A stretch of DNA of 64,000 bases from Solibacillus sp. FSL R7-0682 (GCF_038005985.1 NZ_JBBOUI010000001.1:763501-827500); one strand, 5' to 3'. Positions 43,825 through 53,326 are shown, counted from the stretch's first letter. Notes: a model not told the origin generated them from the letters alone. Numbers and translations are program-made.

Positions 43825-45053
43825 ATATTTACACTCTCCCTTAACGCTTGTTGTTTTTTTAGCTCGAGCTTGGCAATTTGTGCACGATGTACTTCATCTG
43901 GGCCATCTGCTAGTCGAAGTGTACGAGCTTGAACCCAAAGGAAAGCAAGAGGGGTGTCCTCACTAACACCAGCAGCACCGAAAGCTTGAATAGCGCGGTC
44001 AATGACGTTGAAGGCCATTTGCGGTGCAACGGCTTTAATCATCGCAATTTCTTGTTTTGCCTCTTTATTACTAACTGTGTCCATCATGTAGGCAACCTTT
44101 AAAGTCAGCAGTCGTGCCTGTTCAATTTCCAAGCGAGACTGCGCAATCCAATCCTGAATGACGCCTTGATGAGCGAGCTTTTTTCCAAATGCCTCACGCT
44201 GCTGTACACGCTTGCACATTTCTTCAATAGCACGTTCTGCTGATCCAATTAATCGCATACAATGATGGATGCGTCCCGGACCTAAGCGCCCTTGCGCAAT
44301 CGCAAAGCCTTTTCCTTCACCCCATAGTAGATTTGCTACAGGTACACGCACATTTGTAAAAGTGACTTCCATATGGCCATGTGGTGCATGATCATAGCCG
44401 AAAATGGTTAGCGGTCGCTCTACTTTAATACCTGGTGTGTCCATCGGTACTAAAATCATGGATTGCTGCTCATGAATTGCCGCATTTGGGTCGGTTTTAC
44501 CCATAAAAATTGCAATTTTACAGCGTGGATCGCCTGCACCAGATGACCACCACTTGTGCCCGTTAATAACGTATTCATCCCCATCTCGCACAATGCTCGC
44601 TTCAATATTTGTCGCATCACTAGAAGCGACAGCTGGCTCAGTCATCGCGAAGCATGATCGAATATCACCTGCTAATAGTGGCTCAAGCCATTGTTTTTTC
44701 TGATCTTCGGACCCATAGCGAACGAGCACTTCCATATTGCCAGTATCCGGTGCCGCACAATTGAATACTTCAGGTGCAATATGCGAGCGTCCCATAATTT
44801 CACAAAGTGGCGCATATTCTAAGTTCGTCAGCCCCATACCGTATTCACTATCAGGTAAAAATAAATTCCACAAACCTTGTTCTTTTGCTTTTTGCTTGAG
44901 GACCTCCATAAATGGGGGAACGCTTGCCCAACGGTTGGCTTGAGCATTGACGTATTCCTCATAGGCCAGCTCATTTGGGTAAATATATTCCTCCATAAAT
45001 TTTGTTAGCTTTTCTTGCAATGCAAGCACCTTTTCTGAGTAGGCGAAATGCAT
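43821..45053 (-). CDS. Acyl-CoA dehydrogenase
   Basis: 410 residues with the FAD-enzyme motifs [26 protein letters not shown], and the C-terminal [11 protein letters not shown] and LADGPDEVH of the ACAD10/11-like group. It introduces the alpha-beta double bond into an acyl-CoA. It is the first gene of the operon. GGGAGGA is seven bases before ATG 45053, and the TetR palindrome lies 20 bases further upstream. Preferred substrate unknown. Confidence 0.92.
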   Translation of the reverse strand: MHFAYSEKVLALQEKLTKFMEEYIYPNELAYEEYVNAQANRWASVPPFMEVLKQKAKEQGLWNLFLPDSEYGMGLTNLEYAPLCEIMGRSHIAPEVFNCAAPDTGNMEVLVRYGSEDQKKQWLEPLLAGDIRSCFAMTEPAVASSDATNIEASIVRDGDEYVINGHKWWSSGAGDPRCKIAIFMGKTDPNAAIHEQQSMILVPMDTPGIKVERPLTIFGYDHAPHGHMEVTFTNVRVPVANLLWGEGKGFAIAQGRLGPGRIHHCMRLIGSAERAIEEMCKRVQQREAFGKKLAHQGVIQDWIAQSRLEIEQARLLTLKVAYMMDTVSNKEAKQEIAMIKAVAPQMAFNVIDRAIQAFGAAGVSEDTPLAFLWVQARTLRLADGPDEVHRAQIAKLELKKQQALRESVNI

Positions 45054-45072
45054 AACTTCATCCTCCCTTTGT

Positions 45073-45098
45073 AAACATACTAACCGGTTGGTATGTTT
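45073..45098. promoter_or_regulatory. TetR-type operator of the acyl-CoA operon
   Basis: A 26-base palindrome with half-sites AAACATACTAACC (45073-45085) and GGTTGGTATGTTT (45086-45098); only one symmetric position pair is imperfect. It is centred about 32 bases upstream of the acyl-CoA dehydrogenase start, where a bound repressor would block transcription. The operon's own TetR protein is the natural ligand. Confidence 0.8.
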
Positions 45099-45232
45099 TA
45101 TTTTCTATAAATTAACATAAATATTCTGTCTTATGCAATTTTATTGTAAAATAATTAATTTTTATAGAATGGGCGTAGGAGACGAGTGTGTTTTGTTTTT
45201 TGGCATATTCATGTAGGATAGTGAGAACTAAA

Positions 45233-45263
45233 AAAACTTAGCGCATGAGCTGCACTAAGTTTT
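45233..45263 (-). terminator. Terminator of the YebE-like gene
   Basis: AAAACTTAGTGCA with TGCGCTAAGTTTT (minus strand) makes a 13-bp stem with one wobble and continues into more Ts. It ends the minus-strand transcript coming from 45,856. Confidence 0.75.
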
Positions 45264-45274
45264 AGAAGGACTTA

Positions 45275-45802
45275 TTATTTATGCTTTTTATGTTGCTTCA
45301 TACGTTTAACCAAAAATCCACCTTTGAATGACTTTGGCTCATAGGAAATAATAAATGCACTTGGTTCATGATGTTCGATGAGCATAAATAATTCCTTCTC
45401 CCGATTACGTTTAGTTAAGATTTCATATTTATAACGCTGACTATCGCGTCCTTCGCCTACGTAAGTTGTAACCGCAAAACCTTCATCTCGAATAACCTTG
45501 ATCAATTGCTCATTACGACTTTGCGTATTGATCGTTACATATATATAGCCAATTGCAAGCTTTTGCTCAATGCGCGTTCCAATAATAATGCCAAGACCAA
45601 AGCCGATTGCATAAACGGCCATTGCGAGAAACCCCTGATCCCCACTAAAAACAAGTGACAGACCAAATACATAAATTAGCATCTCTACAATGCCGATCAG
45701 TGCTGCGAGCATCGTAATATTTTTTACAAGGAAAATCGTACGAAGCGTAAATAATGGGACATATATAAGTTGAAGTAGTAATATGAGTAATATTTCTTTC
45801 AA
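45275..45802 (-). CDS. UPF0316/DUF2179 membrane protein, YebE-like
   Basis: 175 residues. Three membrane helices in the first 90 residues (LLILLLQLIYVPLFTLRTIFLV, then two more) are followed by a soluble DUF2179 domain (GFAVTTYVGEGRDSQRYKYEILTKR, AFIISYEPKSFKGGF). It matches B. subtilis YebE closely in plan. I chose TTG 45802, with AAAGGA ten bases ahead, over an in-frame ATG at 45856 that has no ribosome site and would add 18 atypical residues. Function unknown. Confidence 0.8.
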   Translation of the reverse strand: MKEILLILLLQLIYVPLFTLRTIFLVKNITMLAALIGIVEMLIYVFGLSLVFSGDQGFLAMAVYAIGFGLGIIIGTRIEQKLAIGYIYVTINTQSRNEQLIKVIRDEGFAVTTYVGEGRDSQRYKYEILTKRNREKELFMLIEHHEPSAFIISYEPKSFKGGFLVKRMKQHKKHK

Positions 45803-45886
45803 ATGAATCGAATCCTTTTCTACAGAGTATGCCCACAAGGAGTGGAATTTTAGCATCGGATCTATAATTTAATACCGATACAAATT

Positions 45887-46648
45887 TTATACCCCAATTT
45901 CCCGCATTTTAACGAGTACCTTTTCAATTCTTTTCTCCAACTCAACTGTCTCATCAAATTTTGGAAGCTTCATTTCGCTCACAATAGTTCCATCTTGCAT
46001 AAAAAGAATGCGTTCCGCTCGTGCAGCAACCGTTGCATCATGCGTAACAAGCATGATGGTAGTACCTTCTGCGTTGATTTCAGAAAATAGATCCATTATT
46101 TCCTTGGCTGATTGAGAATTGAGCGCACCTGTTGGCTCATCACCGAAAATAATTTTAGGGCTATTTATTAGAGCTCGGCAAATGCCTGCTCGCTGCAGCT
46201 GACCACCGGAAGCCTGTGTAATATCACGTGTTTCAAGATCCGAAATACCGACTCTTTTCATAAGTTCACGTGCTTTTTTCAAAATTTTATCAGCATTTTT
46301 TCGATTGTCGCGCATTGCAGGAAGAATAATATTATCTAAAATAGTCAAATTTTTAAGTAGAGTAGGATGCTGAAAAACGAATCCTATTTTTTTTCGACGA
46401 ATATCAGAAAGCTTCTCTTCATCAATGTTCGATAAATCTTTATTGTCAAAAACGACTTTTCCCGTATTAACATTATCTATTCCACTTAAGGCAAACATTA
46501 ATGTTGTTTTTCCTGATCCTGATGGTCCCATCACTGCAACAAACTCGCCTTCATTTATTTGAACGGAGACACCGTCTAGAATGTGACGCATTTCATTTCC
46601 TTCACCGAATGATTTTACGAGTTGTTCAGCGTTAACAATTGTATTCAT
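45887..46648 (-). CDS. ABC transporter ATP-binding protein (MacB/LolD type)
   Basis: 253 residues with Walker A GPSGSGKTTL, Q-loop FQHPTLL, signature SGGQLQRAG and Walker B IIFGDEPTGAL. This is the ATPase of an FtsX/MacB-type exporter and pairs with the permease, whose gene ends four bases before its start. Such pairs extrude peptides or lipids or serve antimicrobial resistance; no two-component system is adjacent to indicate a signal. Confidence 0.92.
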   Translation of the reverse strand: MNTIVNAEQLVKSFGEGNEMRHILDGVSVQINEGEFVAVMGPSGSGKTTLMFALSGIDNVNTGKVVFDNKDLSNIDEEKLSDIRRKKIGFVFQHPTLLKNLTILDNIILPAMRDNRKNADKILKKARELMKRVGISDLETRDITQASGGQLQRAGICRALINSPKIIFGDEPTGALNSQSAKEIMDLFSEINAEGTTIMLVTHDATVAARAERILFMQDGTIVSEMKLPKFDETVELEKRIEKVLVKMREIGV

Positions 46649-46652
46649 ATAC

Positions 46653-48971
46653 CTACCCCTTAATGTTTTCTGAAATTTTTATTCGTCCCGCACCAAAAGT
46701 TCCAATGATTGTTGCGATGAGTACCGTGCATAGCAACAATAGCGGAATAAATAAATACGTCTTCAGTGAATGAATCTCAAACTTAAACGACGATGCTCCA
46801 AATGAAGAAATCGCGAAACTTGCAAGTGTCTCTCCAAGCGTGTTTGCTAAAAATGTCCCTATAATAATTCCAACGAATACAACAAACATCGCTCGTGAAA
46901 CATACTGTACTTTAATATCTGTGTTTGTAAAACCAAATGTCTTCATTACCGCTATAGAATATCGATCCTTTGCGACAAGAAGCTTCATAAATAACAATGT
47001 GACCAATATCGTTATGCTAATCGCAATGGCAATTGCAGCGTTAGAGGCTACCTTAACCGAGTCAATTGTCGAGCCAAATGTCTGAAGTATATAGTCATCC
47101 ACATCTGAAACTTTCGCGAAATTAAAACTGTTCGTATACTCGGAAACTTTAGTTGCAACTAAAGAAGGATTTGAAATGTCAGCGCAAATAATGCTCCATA
47201 AAATGTTTGCGGAATTGTTTGGAAATGTTGCTTTTGCGGTTTTTCCACCGTTCGTAATATCAGAATAGATTCCGCTTACTTTTAGCTCTTTCATTTTTCC
47301 ATCAATTATTAGTGTGATGATATCCCCGACCTTTTTGTTCATCTCATCTGCATACATTGTCGAAAGGGCAATCTCATTTTCTACTTCAGGTGCATTACCT
47401 TCTGAATATTCAATAGGAAACGAAGAATGATCTCCGAATTCAATTTTAATATTTTCCTCTGTCCCATCTGCCATTTTTGCTTTAAAAAGCTTTGTGGTAA
47501 AAACAGCGTAATTTGAAATAGTAGGATCATTTTTCATCTTCTCGGCAATAGCCACAGCTTTTTCTGAAATATTGTTTGTTTGCTGTATATCTATCCGCAT
47601 ATCGTAGTTACCAATCCCCATATATCCAATAAAGCTTTTAGAAGAAATTGTGTTGTACAAATTTTGGGGAACGACTAATATAAACGACGAAATTACGAAC
47701 ACTGCTAGCATCGTAGCATAAAGTCTTTTCCTTGAAAGAATATCCTTTATACCGAGATACACATTTGTGTTAAAGAACTTATTTTTGCTTAACATAAAAC
47801 CTTTTGAATGTGCATTATTTTCTTGCGAAATACCAAAACGAATGGCTTCGGCAACGGATATTTTTCGGAAACGTTTTAGTACACGATTTACATAGGCAAC
47901 GATTAAAAATAATACAAGTAAAATACCGAGAACACCTAAAGCGTTGGCCATAGAGGAATTTTCACTTTCACCCATAGTTAGACGTATATTTTTAAGCAGC
48001 ATTCCCTTGAATAGGGTGGACAGTAAAAAGCCGAGGACACTTCCAACTACAGCAATCGCTGTGTATTTTGCAAGATAAATTTTCTGAATATCTGAAACAC
48101 GTAACCCAATGGCCCTTAGAACCCCAATTTCGCGATAGTCGTCTTCAATTTTAGCGAGCAACGTAAAACGTATGCACATAAATGAGATACTAACGACTAG
48201 ACCACTAATTAGAAGTATGACGGCAATCATCATGCCATCTGACAGAGCATTCATCATTTTAAAGAGTTTATAAGTAACTGTTGGTCCATTTGCTTCTAGT
48301 CCTGCAGAAGCATAAGCTGTTTCAAAAGCACTCAGCTTAGATACATCTTTTAATCTGAATTCAATCAAATATTCTAGATTTCCAAAAGTTTTTATTTTCG
48401 CATAATCATTTTCACTTATAAGAAATCTTTTGGATGCAGAAAGCGTAGAATTCATCTGTGAATCGCGTAGAAAACCTGCAACAGTAAATTCTTTGCCTCC
48501 TATTAATGCCTGATCACCAATCTTCGTTAATTCGTCCCGCATATAATTGATTGGCACATACACCTCTCCATCGGCTACATGTATGATGTTTCCATTCAGG
48601 TCAAGAAGATAATCAAAGTTCTCGTTTTGAACAGTGAAGCCATTATCCTGAACATTAGATGCAAGCGAACGGTTTCCTAAAATAATTTGAGCACCATCGA
48701 TGTTGAGAAACTCAGCTATCTGAAAATCATCGACATTGCTATTTTGCTGTGCGAAAGAATTAAGCCTTACAAAATCAATTTCTCCCGAATGCATTTGCAT
48801 AAAATGGGGTGTTTTCGCTTTTGTCATCAGCGTGTCAAGTGCACCTGATAGATTGACCATAAGGATCGCAGCGAGAGAAACAAGCATAGCTGCTGAAGCA
48901 ACAAATAACATTGTTGTTAGCGTTATCACTTTACTTTTTAACATGTCATTACGGATTATTCTGAAATACAT
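46653..48971 (-). CDS. ABC transporter permease, FtsX family, two-domain
   Basis: 772 residues with an N-terminal membrane helix, a large extracytoplasmic domain (about 40-230) and two FtsX cores. The first has three helices at about 245-370 (IGVLRAIGLRVSDIQKIYL), the second at about 650-765 (AVMKTFGFTNTDIKVQYV), with a second extracellular domain between. This matches MacB/LolE-like mechanotransmission permeases. AGAGGTGA precedes ATG 48971. Substrate unknown. Confidence 0.88.
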   Translation of the reverse strand: MYFRIIRNDMLKSKVITLTTMLFVASAAMLVSLAAILMVNLSGALDTLMTKAKTPHFMQMHSGEIDFVRLNSFAQQNSNVDDFQIAEFLNIDGAQIILGNRSLASNVQDNGFTVQNENFDYLLDLNGNIIHVADGEVYVPINYMRDELTKIGDQALIGGKEFTVAGFLRDSQMNSTLSASKRFLISENDYAKIKTFGNLEYLIEFRLKDVSKLSAFETAYASAGLEANGPTVTYKLFKMMNALSDGMMIAVILLISGLVVSISFMCIRFTLLAKIEDDYREIGVLRAIGLRVSDIQKIYLAKYTAIAVVGSVLGFLLSTLFKGMLLKNIRLTMGESENSSMANALGVLGILLVLFLIVAYVNRVLKRFRKISVAEAIRFGISQENNAHSKGFMLSKNKFFNTNVYLGIKDILSRKRLYATMLAVFVISSFILVVPQNLYNTISSKSFIGYMGIGNYDMRIDIQQTNNISEKAVAIAEKMKNDPTISNYAVFTTKLFKAKMADGTEENIKIEFGDHSSFPIEYSEGNAPEVENEIALSTMYADEMNKKVGDIITLIIDGKMKELKVSGIYSDITNGGKTAKATFPNNSANILWSIICADISNPSLVATKVSEYTNSFNFAKVSDVDDYILQTFGSTIDSVKVASNAAIAIAISITILVTLLFMKLLVAKDRYSIAVMKTFGFTNTDIKVQYVSRAMFVVFVGIIIGTFLANTLGETLASFAISSFGASSFKFEIHSLKTYLFIPLLLLCTVLIATIIGTFGAGRIKISENIKG

Positions 48972-49099
48972 AAGTCACCTCTGTTTTAATACGTGAAATC
49001 GTGATCAATTAATGAACAAATCCCATAGCAATGTCACTTAATAACTATTCATATACAGTAAATAATAAAACATGAGCGTAGTTAATCTTTACTCAATCT

Positions 49100-49215
49100 C
49101 CACTTGCGAAGGATACGAGAATACTAATTAACGATACATTCATCCCAAATGAAATATTCTATATAATCGCCTCCCGCTATATATACAGTATTTATTTTCC
49201 AAAAGTTTCATAATT
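49100..49215 (-). pseudogene. Decayed second copy of the DUF5316 gene start
   Basis: On the minus strand, TATATATAGCGGGAGGCG is followed by GAATATTTCATTTGGG and TTAATTAGTATTCTCGTATC. The intact DUF5316 gene at 58,271-58,558 has the same layout: TATATATAGTGGGAGGCGG, then AAATATTTATTATTTGG and TTAATTAGTATTCTCTTATC. The start codon and frame are lost here (a TAG follows) and similarity fades after about 75 coding bases. The shared stretch also includes the upstream AAACTT(T/A)TG region. It is a relic of a duplication 9 kb away. The remaining bases 48,972-49,421 show no intact gene, only a 12-codon frame (49,248-49,286) behind a strong AGGGAGGAA site. Confidence 0.6.
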
Positions 49216-49421
49216 TATTGAGCTAAAAAACTAAATAGGGAGGAAATGTGAACGCAAATTTTAAGTGGATATTATGGTGGTTTTAGTTTCCACGAGGCTA
49301 CTAACAAGATAATGTTCACAATAATTTTTCAATATAGTTATTTTCTTGTCATAGATAGAACATACTTATTTCACAATTGCCTGTTATGTTATAGGAAATA
49401 AGAAAAAGGTAGGTAGAAGAA

Positions 49422-50069
49422 ATGTATAAACGCATATTAGTAATTGGTTCGTTAGCATTATTTTTAGCAGCATGTAATGATGAAAAATCAACTTCGGAAC
49501 CAGTGGATAATGAACAAAAAACACAAGAAGAAAGCAAACAAGTGTTGGTAGAAAAAGTATGGACACAGGATGAACGTTTACAAGAGCCAACTGAGGAGAC
49601 TGTTTGTGCGATGTGCAACATGAAAGTATATACAAAAGATCATGAAATGGGTGTGTTTTCAGCACAGGCAATTAAAGCAGACGGTTCAATCGCTTTTTAT
49701 GATGATATCGGATGTTTACTAAATGCAGAATTTGCAAATGTAGAAGTAAACGAAAAATTTGTTCGTGATTACAATACATTAAACTGGTTTAACGTTGAAC
49801 AAGCATATATCGTAAAAACTCAATTAAAGTCACCAATGAACTGGGGGTATATTTTCTTTAAATATGAAGAGGATGCAAATGCCTATATTACTGAAAATGA
49901 AGGGTCTGAATTAACTTCTTATACGGAAGTTCGCCAACAAGCGCTAGAACGTCGTAAAGCGAAAATGAAAGCTGGCACGAATGTTGATGCGCATGATTCA
50001 GAAGATGGACATGTTCACGGCGAAGGGGAAGCATCACATTCTTCTACTAAAGAAGACAACGGAGAATAA
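49422..50069 (+). CDS. nosL: NosL-family copper lipoprotein (first copy)
   Basis: 215 residues. A lipoprotein signal peptide with lipobox LAAC (C18) is followed by an acidic linker and the NosL domain with the copper-binding CAMCNM motif (about residues 61-66), FYDDIGCLL and SPMNWGYIFFKYEEDA. The C-terminal tail is long and histidine/acid-rich (DAHDSEDGHVHGEGEASH), a plausible extra metal-binding tail absent from the second copy. NosL delivers Cu(I) to maturing nitrous oxide reductase. First gene of a six-gene cluster. Confidence 0.9.
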   Translation: MYKRILVIGSLALFLAACNDEKSTSEPVDNEQKTQEESKQVLVEKVWTQDERLQEPTEETVCAMCNMKVYTKDHEMGVFSAQAIKADGSIAFYDDIGCLLNAEFANVEVNEKFVRDYNTLNWFNVEQAYIVKTQLKSPMNWGYIFFKYEEDANAYITENEGSELTSYTEVRQQALERRKAKMKAGTNVDAHDSEDGHVHGEGEASHSSTKEDNGE

Positions 50070-50072
50070 GAA

Positions 50073-50101
50073 GAAAGCGCCCTTTTTAAGGGGTGCTTTT
50101 T
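50073..50101 (+). promoter_or_regulatory. Intercistronic hairpin between nosL and nosD
   Basis: AAAGCGCCC and GGGGTGCTTT pair around a T/A loop and are followed by Ts. The right arm contains AAGGGG, the likely ribosome site of nosD. It can act as a partial terminator after nosL and also hide the nosD ribosome site, lowering nosD relative to nosL. Confidence 0.6.
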
Positions 50102-51379
50102 GTGCTACTTATGTTAAAAAAAACGATTATGCTCTTCGTTTTCATGCTAGTTTTGCCCTTCGCCAATAAAACGAATGCAGCAGAAAACCTACAGCAATTA
50201 ATTGATGAAGCCCCTATTAATAGCGTCCTGACATTAAAGGCGAAAACGTACGCCGGTCCAGTATTAATTAACAAACCACTGACAATTATCGGTGTTGAAG
50301 GTACAGTAATTGAATCAAAAACAACCGGAATAAGTATTGAGAAAACAGCAGATGTGAAGCTTGAGAATATTACGTTTAAAACGGTGCAACAACCAATTTT
50401 TGCAAATGAAGTTATAGGGTTAACTTTAAGTAAATTAACATTTTCGCTTCAAGACGAAGGTGTGGAGCTAAGAAAAATGAACCAGCTTGTCATTGAACAT
50501 AACTATATGACGGGTTTAAAAGAAGCACACTTTTCAAAAAAACCAAATGGCTATGAAATATATGAAAGTAAAGGTATTCAAATTGACAATGTAAAAGTAC
50601 AAAATGTGCAAGACGGTCTGTATTTTGAACGAATTGAAAATATTAAAGTAACGAATACGATTAGTGAGAGTGGACGCTACGGTTTGCACTTTATGTACGG
50701 TAGCGAAGTGACGTTACAGTATAATACCGTTTCAAATAATGTAACGGGCCTTATGTTGATGATCATCAATCAGCTAGATGTATCGTACAATACCGTTCTT
50801 CGCCAGCTTGCATTGAATAGTAACGGTTTATATTTGTATGATGTGCAACAGGCAACGATACAACAAAATGATTTTTTTGAAAATACAGTGGCAACTGTCT
50901 GGAATCGTGTAAGCGACACGACATTTGAACATAACTTGTTCCAATCAAATGGAACCGTGTTTGAAGCGGAAAAATCTCCAGCTGTTGAAGTGAGAAACAA
51001 TATTTTTAACGGCAATATTTTAGTTGCACGCTCTGATAAAGCGGGCTTTATTTTAGAAAATAATATGTATGACGATTATGACGGCTATGATTTTGATGGT
51101 AATGGTATTGGCGATACGCCACATCAAACCTATACAAGCTTCGGTCAATGGATGGTACGAAAGCCGGTCTATCAATATTTTATTGAGTCACCAAGTGTTG
51201 TCTTATTAAACAAAATGGATCATGAAACCGAAACAACGGACACTGCCTTATTAGTAGATCCATTGCCAAAAATCGCGACATTAAATACAAATCTGCAAAG
51301 GGAGATTGTTTGGTGGCAGCTTATTTTAGGATTCTCTAGCATTGTACTAATTAGCTTTGGATGGAGGAAATTACAATGA
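50102..51379 (+). CDS. nosD: NosD, beta-helix copper-maturation protein
   Basis: 425 residues. A signal peptide (LFVFMLVLPFANKTNAA) is followed by a right-handed parallel beta-helix of NosD/CASH repeats (TISESGRYGLHFMYGSEVT, YNTVSNNVTGLML), then a calcium-like DYDGYDFDGNGIGDTPH segment and a C-terminal membrane helix. NosD works with the NosFY ABC transporter in CuZ-site assembly of nitrous oxide reductase. I prefer GTG 50102, eight bases after AAGGGG; GTG 50093 and ATG 50111 are alternatives. Its stop overlaps the next start (ATGA). Confidence 0.9.
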   Translation: MLLMLKKTIMLFVFMLVLPFANKTNAAENLQQLIDEAPINSVLTLKAKTYAGPVLINKPLTIIGVEGTVIESKTTGISIEKTADVKLENITFKTVQQPIFANEVIGLTLSKLTFSLQDEGVELRKMNQLVIEHNYMTGLKEAHFSKKPNGYEIYESKGIQIDNVKVQNVQDGLYFERIENIKVTNTISESGRYGLHFMYGSEVTLQYNTVSNNVTGLMLMIINQLDVSYNTVLRQLALNSNGLYLYDVQQATIQQNDFFENTVATVWNRVSDTTFEHNLFQSNGTVFEAEKSPAVEVRNNIFNGNILVARSDKAGFILENNMYDDYDGYDFDGNGIGDTPHQTYTSFGQWMVRKPVYQYFIESPSVVLLNKMDHETETTDTALLVDPLPKIATLNTNLQREIVWWQLILGFSSIVLISFGWRKLQ

Positions 51380-51837
51380 ATTGGAAATGGTACGTAAGTT
51401 TAGCGTTAATAGTAATTGCACTAGTTGGTTGTTCTTCGAAAGAATATGAACCGAAGGAAATTTCAGCTGAAACAGACGTATGTGAAATATGCAATATGTC
51501 TATTAGTCACATCGATTATGCAGGTCAAATTGTGTTTAAAAATAATGACCATTTAGTATTTGATGATTTAGGCTGCTTAATGGAATACATTATGGAAAAC
51601 GGCGAAGATAACATTGGTGCAGCATTTATAAAAGATGAGCAATCGCATACATGGATTAATGTAAAAGATGCTGTATACGTCTACAATGCAAACTATTGGA
51701 CACCAATGAACTACGGAGTATTAGCATTCAGTACTGAAAAAAATGCAAATTTATATATGGAAGAAAACGGACAAGGGGAACTTTTAAGTTACGATGATTT
51801 AGACAGTTTTGAATGGGGAATCCATACACATTCATGA
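51376..51837 (+). CDS. nosL: NosL-family copper lipoprotein (second copy)
   Basis: 153 residues with lipobox LVGC and the NosL domain: CEICNMSI, FDDLGCLMEY and TPMNYGVLAFSTEKNA. It is a compact version of the first NosL without the histidine-rich tail. ATG 51376 follows GGAGG at eight bases and overlaps the nosD stop. Two NosL paralogs flanking NosD in one operon may divide copper delivery between two targets or steps. Confidence 0.9.
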   Translation: MNWKWYVSLALIVIALVGCSSKEYEPKEISAETDVCEICNMSISHIDYAGQIVFKNNDHLVFDDLGCLMEYIMENGEDNIGAAFIKDEQSHTWINVKDAVYVYNANYWTPMNYGVLAFSTEKNANLYMEENGQGELLSYDDLDSFEWGIHTHS

Positions 51838-52640
51838 TGAACTTAATTTTGCTTGAATGTAAGCAATTAATCCGTAGTAAATGGCTGCAAATCGTTACAA
51901 TACTCTTTGTCCTCACCTTTACTGCGGTATTGCTTATTCAGCAATTAGCGATGCCAGATGTGGCAGGCTTTACACGGCAGTCTGCAGCACTACTAAATTT
52001 ACTTTTATTCCTATTACCACTATTTATGTTAACAATAGGTGCAATGAGTATTGCTTCTGATATTGAATCGGGCTGGCTGAATTTGCTACGTACTTATCCG
52101 ATTACTAATGGCAAGTATGTCTTTACGAAGTGGATTGGGTTATTTTTAATTTTCTCAGTCATGACGTTACTTGCACTTAGTGTCTCCCTTTTAATTGGTA
52201 GTCTATTTGGTGGGATTACATTGCAATGGTCGATTTTACTACTCATTTTCCTTATGCTACTTTTATTTACTTCGCTTGGCACACTTACAGGTAGCTTAGC
52301 GAAAAATCGTTTACATGCATTAGCAATAGGTCTTGGCATCTGGTCAGCTATTTCATTAATTGTATCTTATGTAATTATGGCGATTGGAACACTTATTCCC
52401 GAACATTTATTAAAGGGGTTCATTATTGTTAATATGCATTTAAACCCGCTTGAGTGGATGCGCTTTAGCTATTTTGTTTTTACGAATCAATCTGCTATAT
52501 TAGGACCGGCCTTTTATGAAGTAGTGAAGTTTTATGATTCTACGATTGGTTTATTTTATTATAGTTTGTTTACAGTATTGTGGATAATCTGCCCATTACT
52601 CCTCGCAACGTTTATTTTAAAGAAAAGAGGTGCAGTATGA
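51834..52640 (+). CDS. nosY: NosY-like ABC transporter permease
   Basis: 268 residues with about six membrane helices (LQIVTILFVLTFTAVLLI, LLNLLLFLLPLFMLTIGAM, and four more) of the ABC-2 type, including the early GAMSIASDIESGWLNLLRTYPI segment shared by NosY proteins. It partners NosF below to move a sulfur or other ligand needed by NosD. The start overlaps the NosL stop (ATGA). The ribosome site is weak, so translation probably depends on coupling. Confidence 0.85.
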   Translation: MMNLILLECKQLIRSKWLQIVTILFVLTFTAVLLIQQLAMPDVAGFTRQSAALLNLLLFLLPLFMLTIGAMSIASDIESGWLNLLRTYPITNGKYVFTKWIGLFLIFSVMTLLALSVSLLIGSLFGGITLQWSILLLIFLMLLLFTSLGTLTGSLAKNRLHALAIGLGIWSAISLIVSYVIMAIGTLIPEHLLKGFIIVNMHLNPLEWMRFSYFVFTNQSAILGPAFYEVVKFYDSTIGLFYYSLFTVLWIICPLLLATFILKKRGAV

Positions 52641-53326
52641 CAATCCATTTAAAAGACGTGACAAAGCGCTTCAAAAAAAATCGAGGCATTGAGCATATTA
52701 GTTTTACGTTAGAAGAAGGGCAGATTGTGGCACTTGTGGGAGCGAACGGTGCAGGGAAAAGTACTATCATTAAACTACTTACCAATCAACTAACTAGTGA
52801 TAGTGGAGTAGTGGAAGGTGTTGTGGATGAGTCTTTACGCTACATGCCCGATGATTTAACATTTCCAGATACGTTAACAGCGAATGAAATTTTAGCCCTA
52901 TTAGGTCAATTAAAAGGTGTAAAGAAAGATAGTCGCTTTACTATATTAAAAAAAGTAGGACTACAAGAAGCGGGGCATTTAAAAGTATCTCAGTATTCAA
53001 AAGGGATGCGTCAACGTTTAAATTTAGCTCAAAGTTTATTAGGGGAAGGTCAATTTTATATTTTAGATGAACCAACGAACGGATTGGATCCTTTTTGGAT
53101 TGCTACTTTAAAGCAAATTTTAATAGAAGAAAAAAAGAAAAAACATATCGTCTTGTTTTCAACCCATCTTTTAACTCTTGCAGAGGAAATTGCGGATCAT
53201 GTTATTATCATCCATGAAGGAAAAGTATTAGAGCAAGGGGCAATCGGAGCGTTACTAGCGAAGTATCAGTGCAACAAGTTAGAACAACTGTGGTTGCAAT
53301 TGACACAAAAGGAACATTATCAATGA
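52637..53326 (+). CDS. nosF: NosF-like ABC transporter ATPase
   Basis: 229 residues with Walker A GANGAGKST, signature YSKGMRQRLNL and Walker B YILDEPTNGLDP, the ATPase of the NosFY pair. AGAGG precedes ATG 52637, which overlaps the nosY stop. It overlaps the following tlpA start by four bases (ATGA). Confidence 0.9.
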   Translation: MTIHLKDVTKRFKKNRGIEHISFTLEEGQIVALVGANGAGKSTIIKLLTNQLTSDSGVVEGVVDESLRYMPDDLTFPDTLTANEILALLGQLKGVKKDSRFTILKKVGLQEAGHLKVSQYSKGMRQRLNLAQSLLGEGQFYILDEPTNGLDPFWIATLKQILIEEKKKKHIVLFSTHLLTLAEEIADHVIIIHEGKVLEQGAIGALLAKYQCNKLEQLWLQLTQKEHYQ

